Notes under the pieces: generated by a model | What the model was told of the DNA's origin: nothing | What the model saw: only the letters and a program-made list of their open reading frames with translations | Databases searched by the model: none | Part shown: positions 51,749 through 61,066 of the stretch, piece by piece | Numbering within the stretch: the first letter of the stretch is position 1 | How the letters are laid out: each line of letters begins with the position of its first letter | Position numbers and translations under genes: made by a program | Origin: Microvirga solisilvae | Lineage (GTDB): Bacteria > Pseudomonadota > Alphaproteobacteria > Rhizobiales > Beijerinckiaceae | Length of the DNA stretch: 64,000 bases | Direction: 5' to 3' | Assembly: GCF_022808595.1 (NCBI RefSeq) | Contig: NZ_JAKUCN010000001.1 | Coordinates: 558,001-622,000 of the forward strand

Positions 51749-53275
51749 TCAAACCTGCGATCCAATCCGCAGGAAGCTGTCATAGGCGGGATTGGTGGTT
51801 TCATCCCAATACGGATACCCGAGTTCGTCCAGGCTTCGCTTGAGTTTCGGGAGTTCAGCCTTCGGCACCTGAATGCCTGCCAAAACACGCCCGTAATCGG
51901 CGCCATGGTTCCGGTAATGGAACAAGGAGATGTTCCAGCTGCCGCTCAAGCCGTTCAGGAACTTGAGCAACGCTCCAGGACGCTCCGGGAACTGGAACCG
52001 GAAAACCAGCTCGTTTTCGAGCCCTGAGGCTCTGCCGCCGACCATATAGCGGACATGGAGCTTCGCCATCTCGTTATCGCTCATGTCGAGCACCGGATAG
52101 CCGTGCTCCCGCAGCATCCCGATGATCTGCTGCTTCTCGTCTTCGCCCTCAAGTAATTGGACGCCCACGAAGATGTGCGCTTCCGTGGGATCGGAATAGC
52201 GATAATTGAATTCGGTGATCGAGCGTTTGCCCAAGAGCTGGATGAAACGTCGATAGCTGCCTGGAGCCTCCGGGATCGTCACAGCCAGTAATGCCTCACG
52301 GTGCTCACCGATCTCGGCGCGCTCGGCAATATGCCTGAGCCGGTCGAAATTCATGTTCGCGCCGCTGTTGATGGCGATAAGGCTTCCCTCTGAGACTGCG
52401 CGGCTTTCAGCATATTTCTTAAGGCCGGCCAAACTGACAGCGCCGGATGGCTCGGCAATGGCCCGCGTATCCTCGAAGATGTCCTTGATGGCCGCGCAGA
52501 TCTCGTCCGTGTTAACCATGACGACGCTGTCTAGCATTTCGCGGCAGATGCGGAATGTCTCTTCGCCGGTCTGCCTCACGGCAACGCCATCGGCGAAAAG
52601 GCCGACCTGGTTAAGAACGACACGCTCGCTACTTGCAATGGCCGCCGCCATGCTTGCAGCCTCTTCAGGTTCGACGCCGATCACCTTCACATCCGGGCGA
52701 AGGAACTTGGCGTAGAGCGCCACACCTGCAGCGAGGCCCCCTCCTCCCACGGGCACGAATATTGCCTCGATCGGCTTCGGATGCTGACGCAGGACTTCCA
52801 TGCCAACCGTGCCCTGGCCGGCAATCACATCCGGGTCGTCGAACGGATGGATAAAGGTCAGGCCTTTCTCGTCTTCGAGCTTGCGGGCCTGGGCATAAGC
52901 CTCGTCGAAATTCTCGCCATGCAGGAGGACGCGTCCGCCGCGATCCTTCACTGCCTGTACCTTGATATCGGGCGTCGTGCGCGGCATCACGATGGTAGCC
53001 TTGACCCCAAGGGCTTGCGCAGAAAGGGCAACACCCTGGGCGTGATTTCCTGCCGATGCGCAGATCACACCTCGATCAAGCGCCTCACGGGGCAGGTTAA
53101 CCATCTTGTTGTAGGCGCCGCGCAGCTTGAAGGAGAAGACCGGCTGGAGATCCTCGCGCTTCAGATGAACATCGGACCCCAGACGCTGCGACAGGCGGGG
53201 CATGGGGTCGAGAGGGCTCTCAATGGCCACATCATAGACCCGTGCGGTGAGGATTTTCCGGATATAGTCCTGCAT
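51749..53275 (-). CDS. ilvA: Threonine ammonia-lyase
   Basis: This PLP enzyme deaminates threonine to 2-oxobutanoate, the first step to isoleucine. The 508-aa product has the PLP Lys50 in PVFSFKLRGAYNK, the PVGGGGLAAGV phosphate loop and a C-terminal regulatory part with two ACT-like repeats (residues about 330-500). That length marks the biosynthetic, isoleucine-inhibited type. No ilv partner is adjacent. It is followed on the minus strand by an inverted repeat. Confidence 0.95.
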   Translation of the reverse strand: MQDYIRKILTARVYDVAIESPLDPMPRLSQRLGSDVHLKREDLQPVFSFKLRGAYNKMVNLPREALDRGVICASAGNHAQGVALSAQALGVKATIVMPRTTPDIKVQAVKDRGGRVLLHGENFDEAYAQARKLEDEKGLTFIHPFDDPDVIAGQGTVGMEVLRQHPKPIEAIFVPVGGGGLAAGVALYAKFLRPDVKVIGVEPEEAASMAAAIASSERVVLNQVGLFADGVAVRQTGEETFRICREMLDSVVMVNTDEICAAIKDIFEDTRAIAEPSGAVSLAGLKKYAESRAVSEGSLIAINSGANMNFDRLRHIAERAEIGEHREALLAVTIPEAPGSYRRFIQLLGKRSITEFNYRYSDPTEAHIFVGVQLLEGEDEKQQIIGMLREHGYPVLDMSDNEMAKLHVRYMVGGRASGLENELVFRFQFPERPGALLKFLNGLSGSWNISLFHYRNHGADYGRVLAGIQVPKAELPKLKRSLDELGYPYWDETTNPAYDSFLRIGSQV

Positions 53276-53353
53276 GGGATGTCCGCTTGTTAAATCGAGC
53301 GCGCATTCGAGGGCAACTCTGTCGCATTCTGCGGTATAAGAAGCAAATTCCTG

Positions 53354-54151
53354 TCAAGGAAGCTCGATCTGCATTCCATCGTAGGCAGGTTCGATATGAG
53401 GCGGCAGTTGCCGCCGCAGGGTCTCGTAGTCGAGATCCGTGTGCAGGTTCGTCAGAATGGCGCGCTTCGGCTTGACCTTCTCGATGAGCGCCAACGCCTC
53501 TTCGACAGAGAAATGCGTGGGGTGCGGTGTGTAGCGCAGCGCATCGATGATGAGGGTTTCAAGGCCTCCCAGATGGCGCAGGCTCTCATCGGGCATGCGG
53601 CTCACATCGGGAGCATAGGCCATCCTGCCGAAGCGGAAGCCCAGCGCATCGATATCGCCATGCTCCATGCAAAAAGGCATGGCCTCTATGACCCCGCCCG
53701 GACCATTCACGCTCGTGAGAATTCCCGCCTTCATGTAGTGAAGTTCGAGAATGGGTGGGTAGCTGCTGCCTGCCGGGGTTTCGAAACAATAGCCGAAGCG
53801 AACCTGAAGCAATTCGCCGGTCACGCGGTCGGCATAAACGGGAATGCGCTTGTGCATGACAATCGCAAGCGGCCGCAGATCGTCGATGCCATGGATGTGA
53901 TCCGCGTGCTCGTGAGTATAGAGCACCGCATCGAGATGCTTCACGCCTGCACCGAGCAACTGATCCCGAACGTCAGGCGTCGTATCCACCAAAACGGTCG
54001 TCGTGCCGTTGGCGGACGCCTTCTCGACGAGGATGGAGCAACGCCTGCGGCGGTTCCTGGGGTTGGAGGGATCGCATGCGCCCCAGCCGACACCGACACG
54101 CGGCACTCCCGCCGAGGAACCGCAGCCCAGGATCGTGACCTTCAAATTCAT
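53354..54151 (-). CDS. MBL-fold metal-dependent hydrolase (PhnP/RNase Z-like)
   Basis: The 265-aa product has GCGSSAGVPRVG near the start and the metal site HEHADH at residues 80-85, then later His/Asp ligands (MEHGDID and NLHTDLDY). It resembles the phosphodiesterase group of PhnP type that follows tatD in alphaproteobacteria. The substrate is unproven; a cyclic phosphate or similar is possible. It overlaps tatD by 4 bp (ATGA), so it is translated together with it. Confidence 0.9.
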   Translation of the reverse strand: MNLKVTILGCGSSAGVPRVGVGWGACDPSNPRNRRRRCSILVEKASANGTTTVLVDTTPDVRDQLLGAGVKHLDAVLYTHEHADHIHGIDDLRPLAIVMHKRIPVYADRVTGELLQVRFGYCFETPAGSSYPPILELHYMKAGILTSVNGPGGVIEAMPFCMEHGDIDALGFRFGRMAYAPDVSRMPDESLRHLGGLETLIIDALRYTPHPTHFSVEEALALIEKVKPKRAILTNLHTDLDYETLRRQLPPHIEPAYDGMQIELP

Positions 54152-54945
54152 GATGCCTGCGCCTGAGCTGCTGGTGCAGCCTTTGAGAACAGACGGTCAA
54201 AATTCTCTGTCGTGATCCGTGCAACCTCGTCATCGCTCACGCCAATGACCTCGGCCAATACACGAGCGGTGTGAGCCACATAGGCGGGTTCGTTGGTTTT
54301 GCCTCGGAACGGGACGGGAGCAAGGTACGGAGCGTCTGTTTCCACGAGCAACCGATCCTGCGGCACTGCCGCGGCGATCCGGCGGATCTCTTCCGAGTTT
54401 CGGAATGTCAGGATGCCTGAGAATGAGACGTAAAGTCCCAGAGTGACGCCCACTTGAGCCAGCTTCTCCCCCGATGAGAAGCAATGGAGAACAGCACCGA
54501 ACCGCCCTCTCCTCATCTCGTCAGAGAGAATCTCGATCATGTCCTCATCGGCGTTACGGGCATGGATGACGAGCGGGAGGGCGGTTTCGCGGGCTGCCTC
54601 GATATGCGTGCGGAACACTTGCCGCTGAACGTCACGCGGGCTCTTGTCGTAGTGATAGTCCAACCCTGCTTCGCCGATGGCGATACAACGCGGATGGGCG
54701 GAAAGCTCCACGAGACGCGCAGCCGGCACATCCGGCTCATCGCCGGCATTATGGGGATGCGTACCCACAGTGAAAAACACATTCTCATGCGCCTCAGCCA
54801 GGGCGCGATAGGTCTCGTACCGTGCCACATGGGTGGAGATCGTTACCATCCTGCCGATGCCGGCAGCCTCGGCAGCAGCCAGAATCTCAGGAAGGCGGCC
54901 CTGAAGATCGGGAAAATCCAGATGGCAATGGCTGTCGACCAGCAT
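54148..54945 (-). CDS. tatD: TatD-family metal-dependent deoxyribonuclease
   Basis: TatD proteins are metal-dependent 3'-5' nucleases with roles in DNA repair or turnover. The 265-aa TIM-barrel product starts MLVDSHCHLDFP, with the metal-binding His pair at residues 6 and 8. It also has AIGEAGLDYHYD, LHCFSSG and VETDAPYLAPVPFRGK. It usually lies between metG and the MBL gene; here a glycosidase gene separates it from metG. It overlaps the MBL gene start by 4 bp. Confidence 0.95.
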   Translation of the reverse strand: MLVDSHCHLDFPDLQGRLPEILAAAEAAGIGRMVTISTHVARYETYRALAEAHENVFFTVGTHPHNAGDEPDVPAARLVELSAHPRCIAIGEAGLDYHYDKSPRDVQRQVFRTHIEAARETALPLVIHARNADEDMIEILSDEMRRGRFGAVLHCFSSGEKLAQVGVTLGLYVSFSGILTFRNSEEIRRIAAAVPQDRLLVETDAPYLAPVPFRGKTNEPAYVAHTARVLAEVIGVSDDEVARITTENFDRLFSKAAPAAQAQAS

Positions 54946-55012
54946 GGGTGAAGGCGCCCTCCTCCGAGGCCGTTAACTCTTGGGGCTGCATAGATCGGAT
55001 TGACCTTTTCGT

Positions 55013-56344
55013 CTAGCGACGCGCTTCCTGGGTCGTCGCCGCGGGTTCGTCATCCTCTCGCGACTCCTTATGGCGCATTCGGCGCAGCCTTTCCTGATGC
55101 CGCCGCACAGTCACTTCGTCGAGATCATGAGGCCAGACGATAGGCACGGTCAGGCAGACGCTCTGCGCAGGCAGGACATCGCACCAATCATGGATCAACT
55201 GTTTATAGCATCGTCCTACAGGCCGGATGTTGCGGTCGAGATCGTAAAGCCCGACAGGAGTGACCCGGTTGTTCTCCTCCCGGAGAGCGACGTCCCAGTC
55301 CATCTGATCTGTCAGCGAGTACCAAGTGAAGCCGACGATAGGTACGCCTGTGTTCCGCACCCTCAACACGTTCGCCCATTGCTTCCAGAGCCAGTTGACA
55401 GCCTCTTCGCCAGTCGGCCCCTCCATGAGGTTCGTCTCTGTATGCATGACGGGAAGCCGATAGCGCTCATAATACTGGCGCGTTATCTCGTCGTATCCGA
55501 ACACATCTCCAGCAGAGCGCGACGATCCATCTGCCGCCACGCGATGTTCGTTGGTGACGTAGTAATCATTGCCCATGATGCAGTGATGGCGCAGCGACGA
55601 GCGGCTGAGGAAGAAATGGTATTCATCACGCGTCATCCCATTATCCATGAGAAACTCGTACATTTCCGAGTCCACACGGCGACCGTAATTGAGATCGAGC
55701 GACAGAAAACGCCGCGCATTCATGATCTCGGCGGGCTTGATGGCCGCCGGGTTTTCCGCGTGGAAATACTCCGATGACTCGCTTTGAATGAACAGCGCAT
55801 CCGGTCGAACCTTGAGGATGCGTTCCATGGCGAGCACATTCGCCTGGACGATGTGCTTGAGAGCGGTCACGAAGGCTTGATCGCTCTGGAGCTGCTCGTT
55901 CCACCATCCGTAGGCTGCGGAAAACGTGGCGCAAATGAACATCTCGTTGACTGGTGTATAAAGCTGCACCCAGGGAAAGCGTCGCGCGAAGGCTTCGGCG
56001 TAATTGGCGAAAAGGTTTGGAAAATCCGGATTCTGAAAATTGCCGATCCAATCCGGGACGCCAAAGTGGCACAGATCGACGATCGGGATGATGTTGCGGT
56101 GCTGAAGTTCGCCGAAGGTCATGTCGGCGAAGGACCAGTCATAGCGCTCCGGCCCTAGGAAGGTCGTGTGAAGCGGCGGCCCATAGCGCAGGACCTGAAT
56201 ATCGAGCTCCGCCAGGAGATCGAAGTCGGTCTGCCAGTGCTTATAATGGCCGCACTTCTCCATCTGATCGATGCGCGTGCGGCCGTTGTTGATGGTCGGG
56301 ATGCTATTCTCGATCCCGGTCGCAAACATGAACGTAGTGAACAT
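55013..56344 (-). CDS. Family 1 glycoside hydrolase-like protein
   Basis: The product is a (beta/alpha)8-type GH1 relative. Counting from the longer frame at 56380, acid/base Glu146 lies in YTPVNEMF and nucleophile Glu315 in MHTETNLME; subtract 12 for the start used here. The ATG at 56344 (MFTTFMFATGIE) has GGAAG about 7 bp upstream and gives 443 aa; an ATG at 56377 is also possible. No signal peptide is evident, so it would act in the cytoplasm. The C-terminal 30 residues are charged and disordered. It lies between metG and tatD, where most relatives have no gene. Confidence 0.85.
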   Translation of the reverse strand: MFTTFMFATGIENSIPTINNGRTRIDQMEKCGHYKHWQTDFDLLAELDIQVLRYGPPLHTTFLGPERYDWSFADMTFGELQHRNIIPIVDLCHFGVPDWIGNFQNPDFPNLFANYAEAFARRFPWVQLYTPVNEMFICATFSAAYGWWNEQLQSDQAFVTALKHIVQANVLAMERILKVRPDALFIQSESSEYFHAENPAAIKPAEIMNARRFLSLDLNYGRRVDSEMYEFLMDNGMTRDEYHFFLSRSSLRHHCIMGNDYYVTNEHRVAADGSSRSAGDVFGYDEITRQYYERYRLPVMHTETNLMEGPTGEEAVNWLWKQWANVLRVRNTGVPIVGFTWYSLTDQMDWDVALREENNRVTPVGLYDLDRNIRPVGRCYKQLIHDWCDVLPAQSVCLTVPIVWPHDLDEVTVRRHQERLRRMRHKESREDDEPAATTQEARR

Positions 56345-56389
56345 CTTCCGCTTCCGCTGCGGGCCTCGAAAGCCCATCAAAGCGGAAGC

Positions 56390-57940
56390 TTAAGGTGCTT
56401 CCGCCTCGATATAACGCGGGAAAATCGGAGCCGGTTGCGGCAAGGCCGCCCCTGCGACGAGACGATGCTCAGGGCCAACCATCGCCAGGACGCGTTTCTC
56501 GGGTGCGATCGCGAGAAGATCGAGAAGCTTGGCGGCAGCTTCCGGCACGAAAGGCTGTGCCAGGATGCCTACAGCGCGCAGAACCTCGGCCGTCACATAG
56601 AGTACGGTGTTCATGCGGGCCGGATCGCTCTTGCGCAGCACCCAGGGTTCCTGGGAGGCGAAATAGCGGTTGGCTTCAGCGACCACGGCCCAGATTTCGG
56701 CAAGCGTGGTATGGACGGCGAAGTCCTTCATGGCCGCCCGCGTCTTTCCGGGCAGCGCGTCGGCAAGCCAGAGCATGTCCTGATCGGCCTGTGTGAAGGC
56801 GCTCGGCTGCGGCACGGCAGCATCGCAGTTCTTCGCGATCATCGACAGCGAACGCTGCGCCAGATTGCCGAGATCGTTCGCGAGATCCGCATTGATGCGG
56901 TTCACGATGGCCTCGTGCGAGTAATTTCCATCCTGGCCGAATGGCACCTCGCGCATGAAGAAGTAGCGGATCTGGTCGACGCCATAGGTGTCGGCGAGAT
57001 CGAACGGATCGACCACGTTGCCAACCGACTTCGACATCTTCTCGCCCTTGTTGAGCAGGAAGCCATGGCCGAAAACGCGCTTGGGCAGCGGCAGCCCGGC
57101 CGACATGAGGAAGGCCGGCCAATAGACCGTATGGAAGCGCACGATGTCCTTGCCGATGATATGCACATCGGCTGGCCAATTTTTCCAGCGTGGGTTGCTC
57201 TCGTCCGGGAAGCCGCAGCCGGTCAGGTAGTTATTGAGCGCGTCGATCCACACATACATGACATGCTTGGGATCATTCGGGACCGGCAGGCCCCAGTTGA
57301 AGGTGGTGCGGCTGATCGAGAGATCCTGCAAACCGGAGCGCACGAAGCTGGTGATCTCGTTGCGACGTGTTTCCGGGCTGATGAAATCCGGGTTGTCCGC
57401 ATAATGCTGCAGCAAGCGATCCTGGTAGGCGGAGAGGCGGAAGAAATAGCTTTCCTCCTCGATCCACTCGACAGGCGTACCCGTAGGCGCGCGCCAGGAG
57501 CCGTCGGGCTGCTTGGTCAGTTCGCTCTCGTCGTAATAGGCCTCGTCACGAACGGAGTACCAGCCGGAATATTTGGAGAGATAGATATCCCCCCTCTCCT
57601 GCATCCGGCGCCAGAGTTCATGGGTCGAGGGTAGGTGGTCCGCATCCGTTGTGCGGATGAAGCGGTCGTAGGAACAGTTCAGGCGATCCGCCATGGCGCG
57701 GAACTTCGTCGCCATCTCATCCACGAAAGCCTTCGGCGTCGTGTTGTTGCGGTCTGCCGTCTGCTGGATCTTGAGGCCGTGCTCGTCCGTGCCGGTCATG
57801 AAGAACACGTCGTAGCCGTCGATCCGCTTGAAGCGGGCAATCGCATCGGAGGCGACGACCTCATAGGCATGGCCGATATGAGGCGCGCCGTTCGGATACG
57901 AGATAGCCGTGGTGATGTAGAATTTCTGCTTGTCGGCCAT
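56390..57940 (-). CDS. metG: Methionine--tRNA ligase
   Basis: This class I synthetase charges initiator and elongator tRNA-Met. The 516-aa product has [15 protein letters not shown] with the HIGH motif at residues 21-24, a GTDEHG loop, the [12 protein letters not shown] motif and the helical anticodon-binding region. Its length indicates the short form without the extra C-terminal dimerisation domain. It lies in the rlpA-dac-tmk-holB-metG-tatD order of alphaproteobacteria. Confidence 0.97.
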   Translation of the reverse strand: MADKQKFYITTAISYPNGAPHIGHAYEVVASDAIARFKRIDGYDVFFMTGTDEHGLKIQQTADRNNTTPKAFVDEMATKFRAMADRLNCSYDRFIRTTDADHLPSTHELWRRMQERGDIYLSKYSGWYSVRDEAYYDESELTKQPDGSWRAPTGTPVEWIEEESYFFRLSAYQDRLLQHYADNPDFISPETRRNEITSFVRSGLQDLSISRTTFNWGLPVPNDPKHVMYVWIDALNNYLTGCGFPDESNPRWKNWPADVHIIGKDIVRFHTVYWPAFLMSAGLPLPKRVFGHGFLLNKGEKMSKSVGNVVDPFDLADTYGVDQIRYFFMREVPFGQDGNYSHEAIVNRINADLANDLGNLAQRSLSMIAKNCDAAVPQPSAFTQADQDMLWLADALPGKTRAAMKDFAVHTTLAEIWAVVAEANRYFASQEPWVLRKSDPARMNTVLYVTAEVLRAVGILAQPFVPEAAAKLLDLLAIAPEKRVLAMVGPEHRLVAGAALPQPAPIFPRYIEAEAP

Positions 57941-57989
57941 GGCGGATCCTTAAACTCGTAGATTCTTGAACGCAGCGCTCGAGGTGCGG

Positions 57990-59054
57990 TCAGGCCGTTC
58001 GCCGAACTGCGTCAGCCAGATCGTCGAACAGCGTCAGAATGAAGGGCCGGCGGTCGAGGTTGAAGACGTCGATCTCGCGAGCCACCCGTGCGATCTTCTC
58101 ACACACCTCCACTAAAGGCGCAAGGCGTGCCGCCCCCTGGCTCGCACGCTCATGCAGCCTGCTTGAGACCCAGCGCTCGATCGTTTCCAAGGTCAGGTCA
58201 TAGCTGTCATTCGCATCCCGCTTTGCGAGCGCCTCGGCCAGTGCCTGGATCTGCTTGGTGTCGACCCTCGGCAACCCCTCCAAGAGCCGGGTTACCTGCT
58301 CGATGAAGGCAACCTTGTCCGCGTCCAGCAATTCCAGGGTGCGTCTGACGGATCCTTCGCCATAAGGCAGGGCCTGATCGAGAAGCGCCTCGGGCACATC
58401 GTTCCAGGACTCCCCCAGAGACTGGATGGCAGTCTTGATATGCTCATTCTCCAAAGGGCGAAGCAGGAGACGACGGCAACGGGAGCGAATGGTCGGGAGC
58501 ACCCGCTGGGGGGCATGGCTCACGATCAGGAACAGGGAGCGCGGCGGCGGCTCCTCGATGACCTTGAGGAGTGCGTTCGCACTCGAGATCGTCAGGTCCT
58601 CGGCGCTGTCCACGATGCAGACGCGATAGCCCCCGTCAGCGGCCGTCGAGCCGAACATGTTCAGGGCTTTGCGGACTGCATCCACGGGGATCGTCGTCGA
58701 AGCGGCCTTCTTGTCGGTCGCAGGGGCTCGCCGAAGAAGCGACAGGTTAGGATGCGATAGGGCTGAGACCTGCCTGGATATGTTCGAGTCGGGCGAAGCC
58801 TGAAGATTGTCGATCGAGCGGTCGTTGGATTTCTGCGGATCGAGAACGGTGCGCGCGACCCGATAGGCCAGGGTCGCCTTGCCGATGCCCTGAGGCCCGC
58901 CGATCAGCCAGGCATGATGAAGCCGCCCACTGCGCAATCCTTCGAGAAAAGCGCCCTCGCCGTCCCGATGTCCGAAGAACGCGAACTGGTCCCGAGGATG
59001 AGGGGCCCCTTCGAACTGGTCGGGCTCAAGAGCGTCTTGGGCGTCACGCGACAT
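57990..59054 (-). CDS. holB: DNA polymerase III delta prime subunit
   Basis: HolB is the delta' subunit of the clamp loader that places the beta clamp on DNA. The 354-aa product has a Walker A GGPQGIGKAT (residues 52-61), a following SANALLKVIEEPP block and a serine/arginine finger region RVLPTIRSRCRR. The zinc-binding Cys typical of some delta' proteins is not clear. The frame extends upstream, but the start at 59054 (MSRDAQDALEPDQFEG) overlaps tmk by 11 bp. Confidence 0.95.
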   Translation of the reverse strand: MSRDAQDALEPDQFEGAPHPRDQFAFFGHRDGEGAFLEGLRSGRLHHAWLIGGPQGIGKATLAYRVARTVLDPQKSNDRSIDNLQASPDSNISRQVSALSHPNLSLLRRAPATDKKAASTTIPVDAVRKALNMFGSTAADGGYRVCIVDSAEDLTISSANALLKVIEEPPPRSLFLIVSHAPQRVLPTIRSRCRRLLLRPLENEHIKTAIQSLGESWNDVPEALLDQALPYGEGSVRRTLELLDADKVAFIEQVTRLLEGLPRVDTKQIQALAEALAKRDANDSYDLTLETIERWVSSRLHERASQGAARLAPLVEVCEKIARVAREIDVFNLDRRPFILTLFDDLADAVRRTA

Positions 59055-59718
59055 CGAGCGGCCTTTTCTGCGGTTCGGCAAGTTCGGGCAGCCGCTCTTG
59101 TAAGGCAGCCCAGATGGCCATCTCCACATCCTCAGCCGCTTGATCCGCATTGATGACGGCACAGCGTTGAGGGTCGGATTCCGCAATCGCGAGATAGGCC
59201 TGACGCAGGGCCCGATGGAAGGACAGGCCCTCATCCTCGAAACGGTCCATTGCCTCGCCCTTGCGGGCCTGCCGTTCTCCTGCGCGGGAAAGTCCGACTT
59301 CTGCAGGAAGGTCCAGAATGAAGGTCAGATCCGGCTTGGTCCCAGCCAGGGCGACACGTTCCAACTCATCGATGGTCTCTGAGGAGATGGAGCCCGACGA
59401 GCCCTGATAGGCGCGCGTCGAATCCGCGAACCGGTCGCACAGGACGGTGGTGCCGTTCTTGAGGGCGGGCTTGATGGTCTTGTCGAGATGGTCGATCCGC
59501 GCGGCGGCGAACATCAGGGCTTCGGCAAACGGCCCTAGCGGCTTGGCATGTCCGTTGAGAATGAAAGACCGGATCTCCTCGGCGAGAGGCGAGCCGCCCG
59601 GCTCCCGTGTGACGAGCACAGGATGCCCGAGCTTTTCAAGCCGTTCCTTGAGCCTTGCGATCTGGGTCGACTTGCCTGCGCCCTCCCCGCCTTCGAACGT
59701 AACGAACCGACCTGCCAT
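59044..59718 (-). CDS. tmk: Thymidylate kinase
   Basis: Tmk phosphorylates dTMP to dTDP. The 224-aa product has the P-loop FEGGEGAGKST at residues 8-18, DRFADSTRAYQG (the DR-Y/H region) and the LID-like AGERQARKG. A TTG start at 59721 is open, but the ATG at 59718 (MAGRFVTFEG) shares one base with the dac stop (TGATG), a typical coupling. It overlaps holB by 11 bp. Confidence 0.97.
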   Translation of the reverse strand: MAGRFVTFEGGEGAGKSTQIARLKERLEKLGHPVLVTREPGGSPLAEEIRSFILNGHAKPLGPFAEALMFAAARIDHLDKTIKPALKNGTTVLCDRFADSTRAYQGSSGSISSETIDELERVALAGTKPDLTFILDLPAEVGLSRAGERQARKGEAMDRFEDEGLSFHRALRQAYLAIAESDPQRCAVINADQAAEDVEMAIWAALQERLPELAEPQKRPLDVA

Positions 59719-60929
59719 CAAATTCTTTCGATGACACTCGTGAATGCACGCCGCACCCAGCCCGTGCCGAACTCCACAAGGCCGTCCAGAGCGCGCTGGC
59801 TCAGGGTGCCTTCCTGGATATCTTCATTGGCATATAGCGGCATTTCGAGCGCCTGCATCTCACCACGGTTGACCTGGATACGAGCCACCTCAGTCCCCTT
59901 TTCGATCGGGGCCTTCAGTGGGCCGGTGTAGATGATCCGAGCCGTGACCCGCTCGCCATCTCCACGGGGCACCAGTACACGAACAGCCTTCTTGGATACA
60001 AGCGGGAGAGAGCGTTTGCTACCGCCATAGACCTGAGCCTCGCCCACGACCTGTCCCTCTGCAAAGAGTTCGCGCGACTCAAAGGCCCGGAACCCCCAAT
60101 CCAGCAATTTCCGAGATTCATTGGCCCGGTCCTTGGCGGTTTTGAGCCCGTTGACGACCACGATGAGGCGCTGCCCGTTCTGAACCGCGGACCCGATCAG
60201 GCCAAAGCCTGCCTCATCGATATTGCCCGTTTTCAAGCCATCGGCCCCGATATCCATGGTGAGCAGCGGGTTGCGATTCTGCTGGCGTATCTTGTTCCAA
60301 GTGAATTCGCGCTCACCGAAAATCTTATAGAGATCGGGATAGGTCTCGATGATGTAGAGGGCAAGCTTCGCGAGATCGCGGACAGTCGCCTTCTGCTCCG
60401 GGTGACCATAGCCCGTCGCGTTACGGAATGTGGATTTCGTCAGCCCGATCGCACGCGCCCGCTCATTCATGAGCTTGGAAAAGTTCTCTTCCGTGCCCGC
60501 AACACCCTCGGCGATGGCAATGGCCGCATCATTGCCGGACTGCACGATGAGACCGCGCAGCAGATCCTCGAGGCGCACCTGAGTATTGACCTGGGCGAAC
60601 ATGGAAGAGCCGCCGGAGCCGCCGCCTCCCTTGCGCCAAGCATTTTCGGAAATCGTGAAAGTGCTGTCGAAATTGAGGCGTCCGCTCTTGATCTCGTTGA
60701 ACACCACCTCCGCCGTCATGGTCTTGGCCATGCTGGCCGGCGCCGTCAGTTCATCCGCGCTCTTCTCGAAGAGAACAGCATGGCTCTCCCCATCCATCAG
60801 GATCGCCGTAGGGGCACTGGTTTGGAATGATTGTGCCCTTGTTTCCTTCGGGAAAACCCATGCGAAGGAAAGGATGGCGAGAGCAATAAGGGCCGAGGCC
60901 AGAGTACGGGCAGGCATCTGTTGACGCAT
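59718..60929 (-). CDS. dac: D-alanyl-D-alanine carboxypeptidase
   Basis: This periplasmic class C penicillin-binding protein trims peptidoglycan pentapeptides. The 403-aa product has a signal peptide (residues 1-33, cleavage near RAQS). The S-x-x-K is at 66-69 (SMAK), SGN at 131-133 and KTG at 233-235, followed by the C-terminal PBP5-like domain and an amphipathic membrane anchor at the end. It is the DacC/DacF type. It is followed by tmk with shared bases and preceded by rlpA across about 140 bp. Confidence 0.95.
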   Translation of the reverse strand: MRQQMPARTLASALIALAILSFAWVFPKETRAQSFQTSAPTAILMDGESHAVLFEKSADELTAPASMAKTMTAEVVFNEIKSGRLNFDSTFTISENAWRKGGGGSGGSSMFAQVNTQVRLEDLLRGLIVQSGNDAAIAIAEGVAGTEENFSKLMNERARAIGLTKSTFRNATGYGHPEQKATVRDLAKLALYIIETYPDLYKIFGEREFTWNKIRQQNRNPLLTMDIGADGLKTGNIDEAGFGLIGSAVQNGQRLIVVVNGLKTAKDRANESRKLLDWGFRAFESRELFAEGQVVGEAQVYGGSKRSLPLVSKKAVRVLVPRGDGERVTARIIYTGPLKAPIEKGTEVARIQVNRGEMQALEMPLYANEDIQEGTLSQRALDGLVEFGTGWVRRAFTSVIERI

Positions 60930-61037
60930 CGTGAGGTGTCCAGGATCTTCCGTTAGGAGAGCCTGAATCTGTGGCGCGTCAACGCCAAATCAACGTTACG
61001 GTTAGATAAGCTGTGTGCTGTGACACAGTCTCTGGGA

Positions 61038-61059
61038 TGGGCAGCCGGATAGCTGCCCA
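61038..61059. terminator. Hairpin downstream of rlpA
   Basis: TGGGCAGC (61038-61045) pairs perfectly with GCTGCCCA (61052-61059), in the 8 bp after the rlpA stop. It has no T-tract, so termination is uncertain. Confidence 0.45.
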
Positions 61060-61066
61060 CTCGACC

